NCBI GenBank assembly: GCA_021772635.1 | Contig: JAJFLP010000076.1 | Span: 1-64,000 of the forward strand | Direction: 5' to 3' | Source: Verrucomicrobiota bacterium | GTDB lineage: Bacteria > Verrucomicrobiota > Lentisphaeria > JABSQK01 > JAJFLO01 | Length of the DNA: 64,000 nucleotides | Part shown: piece after piece, positions 61,704 through 64,000 of the stretch | How positions within the stretch are numbered: the first letter of the stretch is position 1 | Layout of the letters: every line of letters begins with the position of its first letter | Position numbers and translations under genes: made by a program | The notes under the pieces: model-generated | What the model was told of the DNA's origin: nothing | Databases searched by the model: none | Seen by the model: the letters and a program-made list of their open reading frames with translations, nothing else

Positions 61704-62220
61704 TGTACACCGGGAGACTTTATTCTCTTAAAGAAGCGCTTGCGCAAGTTAGTTCGGATTAAACCGGCCCTGCATTATACAGGCTAGCCTGATCTATCGG
61801 CAACAGACAGTTTCACGGGATGATATCACTCCGACGTCGCTAACAAGGAATGAAGACTTAATCCAATAAGTAAAGACAAATACGCAGTACAATCCCCTTC
61901 CGATTGAGCCTGGCTATCCCGTTTTACGAAAAAGTACACCGCCCAATCTGAGTGGGATGTGAGTCAAATGCCCCGTGCAGGGAGACCTGATATGATAAAG
62001 CGTGAATGTCACTTATTCAATGGCAAACGGCAAGTCGATCAGTCGACGGCATACGCCGCCGGTTAATAGGTGCCCGTCCACAAATTATCGGGCATCGCGG
62101 AGACCTATTTTCATACGCCAACCACCGTTATGCAGGAAAAATCCGCCATTCCGTTGGTACACGATTTCGCGGTCTATACGCTAATCGTCGTACGAGAGGC
62201 TGATTGAGGGGCAAGAGACC
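61704..62220. other. Gap between the kinase and the MITE copy 3
   Basis: A TAGCCTG-family fragment (TGCATTATACAGGCTAGCCT, about 61770-61797) is the only recognised item. Short open frames near 62000 show no family or ribosome-binding support. Confidence 0.5.
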
Positions 62221-62433
62221 TAGCCCGATCTATGCATAAAGTTTCTACTGCGAGCATGTATCAGACCTAATCTAAATGAGTTACAAAGAACGTACGATCC
62301 CCGCGGTCGCGGGACTAGGCGAAGAGATCCAGCCGACATTTCGCTATTCCTTCAGCCGTACAACCTTCGTAACTTATTGATCTCAGGCCAGCTAAAAGAG
62401 CTCGTAACGAAATTGATGCATAGATCAGGCTAG
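62221..62433 (+). repeat. TAGCCTG MITE, copy 3
   Basis: About 213 bases with ends TAGCCCGATCTATGCAT and ATGCATAGATCAGGCTA, 16 of 17 matching as inverted repeats. The right end overlaps the stop codon of the GT2 gene (62430-62432). The interior includes CCCCGCGGTCGCGGG and shares CTACTGCGAGCA and CGCTATTCCTTCAG with copy 1. Confidence 0.9.
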
Positions 62434-63935
62434 TCGATGGTGCTTGGTGATATCGTATAATGATCTTTCAGCGTGAGTAAACCGAAAATTGTTAGGCCAA
62501 GAGCGTAGGCAACGATGAAGAATCCGAAGATAAACTTCGACGCGTTAAGATATACAACAAGAGTAACGACGCAGTACAGGCCGGATACAAGCTCCAGGTA
62601 CCCCTGAAGGCAACTCGAAGCAACCCGATACCTGCCGGATTTTGACGTGCTACTCGTACTCCCGCTTTTTGGCGTTCGGATAAAATCTGATTTCTGCCGA
62701 AGTAGTGCTTCGAAAACAGCCCGCGCGTTGTTAATACACAATCCAGTTCCGACCAAGAGCATTAGGGGAAAATGCGATAGAGAGAACAATCCACGCCGAA
62801 GTATCCAGCCACTCGCAGTGTACATGACACACGGCGCTGCTGCCGAGAACATTATGATTATCCACAAAATCGGCAGGAGACCACCCAATTTCGGCATTGG
62901 GGTCCAGAGGAGCATTGGCAAAGTTAAACAGAAAAGTGCGCACATTAGAACCGCGACGAAGTAATGGGTCAGGTGAAGGAACGCCTCGATCTTTTGTAAT
63001 ACCGAATATCGGCGGTTCGCGAAAATTAGAGGTAGCAGTTTCAATGCCGTTTCGATAGACCCTTTCGCCCAACGCTTCTGCTGGCTTTTCAACGCCACAA
63101 CGTTATTCGGTATCTCTGCCGGGCATTCCGAATCGAAGTCGTATCGTATTCTGTAACCGCAAAGCTGGGCGCGGTACGAGAGGTCAAGGTCTTCGGTTAG
63201 CGTGTCCCCCGACCAGCCACCGGCGGTGTCTATGGCGCCTTTTCGCCAAATTCCGGCCGTTCCGTTAAAATTCAAACACAAATTACTGTATCCCCGGGCA
63301 CCTTGTTCGGCTGTAAAGTGACCGTCGATACCAATGCTTTGCGCCCGGGTGATCCAGTTTTCCTTTCGATTATTATGCCCCCACCTTGCTTGGACACACG
63401 CGACGTCGTCGTGATCATGAATAAGCGCAACTGAGCGTCTAAGGAAATTCCTCGGAACTACAAAATCTGAGTCAAAAATAGCGAGATACTCGCCTTTACT
63501 CTTCAGCAATCCATTAGCGAGTGCGCCAGCTTTGAAATCTTTGCGATCTTCGCGGCGAAAGGCGTAAATATCAGTTCCACCGCTTCGAAGTTCTGAAATC
63601 ACTCGGTCAATCAGCGCTAAGGTATCATCCGTACTGTCATCCAATACCTGTATGTCAAACCGGCTTGCGGGGTAGTCGAGCGCCGCGGCACTGCGAAGCA
63701 ATCGTTCCGCAACTTCCGCTTCATTGTAAATGGGAAGCTGCACGGTGACGAAAGGGTAGTCATCGGGATCACGGTTATCGTTAAAATCTGTAATCTCCGT
63801 TTCGATTTCGTCACGCCGCGATCTCTGATTAAGTACGAATAACGCGATCATAACGTAACAATGAAGACCGTACACCATAAGACCTAACGAACATGCGACA
63901 TACGAATAAACGATAAGAATCTGGAAGGAATTCAA
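62430..63935 (-). CDS. Cellulose-synthase-like family 2 glycosyltransferase
   Basis: A 501-residue membrane GT2. A leading helix (VYSYVACSLGLMVYGLHCYV) is followed by the GT-A domain with DIQVLDDSTDDT (D99/D100), the UDP/GDP-sugar metal motif D155-S-D157 (IFDSDFVV), T247-E248-D249 and the processive Q285-Q-K-R-W289 motif. Four to five C-terminal helices follow. Layout and motifs fit CslA-like mannan or glucomannan synthases and other beta-glycan polymerases. ATG gives a normal length. Its stop TAG lies in the end of MITE copy 3. Confidence 0.88.
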   Translation of the reverse strand: MNSFQILIVYSYVACSLGLMVYGLHCYVMIALFVLNQRSRRDEIETEITDFNDNRDPDDYPFVTVQLPIYNEAEVAERLLRSAAALDYPASRFDIQVLDDSTDDTLALIDRVISELRSGGTDIYAFRREDRKDFKAGALANGLLKSKGEYLAIFDSDFVVPRNFLRRSVALIHDHDDVACVQARWGHNNRKENWITRAQSIGIDGHFTAEQGARGYSNLCLNFNGTAGIWRKGAIDTAGGWSGDTLTEDLDLSYRAQLCGYRIRYDFDSECPAEIPNNVVALKSQQKRWAKGSIETALKLLPLIFANRRYSVLQKIEAFLHLTHYFVAVLMCALFCLTLPMLLWTPMPKLGGLLPILWIIIMFSAAAPCVMYTASGWILRRGLFSLSHFPLMLLVGTGLCINNARAVFEALLRQKSDFIRTPKSGSTSSTSKSGRYRVASSCLQGYLELVSGLYCVVTLVVYLNASKFIFGFFIVAYALGLTIFGLLTLKDHYTISPSTID

Positions 63936-64000
63936 TGTATCGATCTCCGTGGCTTAAGGTAGCGGCGGGTGAGAATGGGTGCGAGAAGGGTCAGAGCGTC
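63936..64000. other. Window edge
   Basis: Upstream region of the GT2 gene, no feature recognised within the 65 bases available. Confidence 0.4.

Noticed and set aside
62002-62203. Two 60-65 codon frames near the MITE copy 3
   Set aside because: Overlapping frames with basic, low-complexity products and no family support.

Overview
The window reads as chromosome of a Gram-negative bacterium, most likely in the PVC group near Lentisphaerota/Kiritimatiellota. This placement is inferred, not proven. The supports are lipid A and outer-membrane genes (LpxI, a BamD-like TPR protein, an LptE-like lipoprotein, an AsmA-type protein, a porin). There is also a pseudopilin whose signal has Lys rather than Gly before FTMIE, and a tiny AURKAIP1/COX24-type basic protein. 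Intergenic spaces are unusually rich in small palindromic and MITE-like repeats. No tRNA, rRNA, CRISPR array, complete transposase or phage gene was seen.

Region 1 (1-14.9 kb) is a surface-polysaccharide locus, all on the + strand. It holds a GT-B-like surface carbohydrate protein, three GT4 glycosyltransferases, two GT39/ArnT-like membrane glycosyltransferases, an AsnB amidotransferase and a DegT-type sugar aminotransferase. A four-helix-bundle (23S IVP-type) gene inside a perfect 19-bp inverted repeat interrupts it, and a DUF4143 ATPase follows. Region 2 (15-24.5 kb) has an LbtU-type porin, icd, an ApgM-type mutase, CbiX-type chelatase, a conserved hypothetical gene and glmS.

Region 3 (25-30.2 kb, - strand) is an assimilatory sulfur operon: cysK, a siroheme sulfite/nitrite reductase and an overlapping GltD-like FAD/FeS protein that probably feeds it electrons. 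A macro-domain gene lies upstream. Region 4 (30.4-35.3 kb) carries a DUF2203 gene, a pseudopilin, rpe, lipA, lpxI and the COX24-like mini-gene. Region 5 (35.7-40.8 kb) is an overlapping signalling operon: TPR protein, HisKA_2 kinase, and a REC-PAS-HisKA-HATPase kinase whose last receiver domain is broken by two in-frame stops.

Region 6 (41.2-57.7 kb) is mostly housekeeping: a GlnE with an ACT-like regulatory insert, a DUF374 acyltransferase, SRAP, an AsmA-like protein, fmt, RNase E/G, purC, BamD-like and LptE-like genes. Region 7 (57.9-63.9 kb) has a 1278-residue Ser/Thr kinase with about 6.5 copies of a helical repeat and a cellulose-synthase-like GT2.

The most unusual feature is the set of interacting repeat families. 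One is a modular element with a TACTGC-N2-GCAGTA palindrome at one end and swappable inner hairpins. Another is a MITE with TAGCCTGATCTATGCAT-type ends, and members of this family supply stop codons to two genes. A third group is made of paired GAACTCCAACG palindromes, and two further TIR elements also occur. One of those carries the Shine-Dalgarno of the RNase E/G gene.
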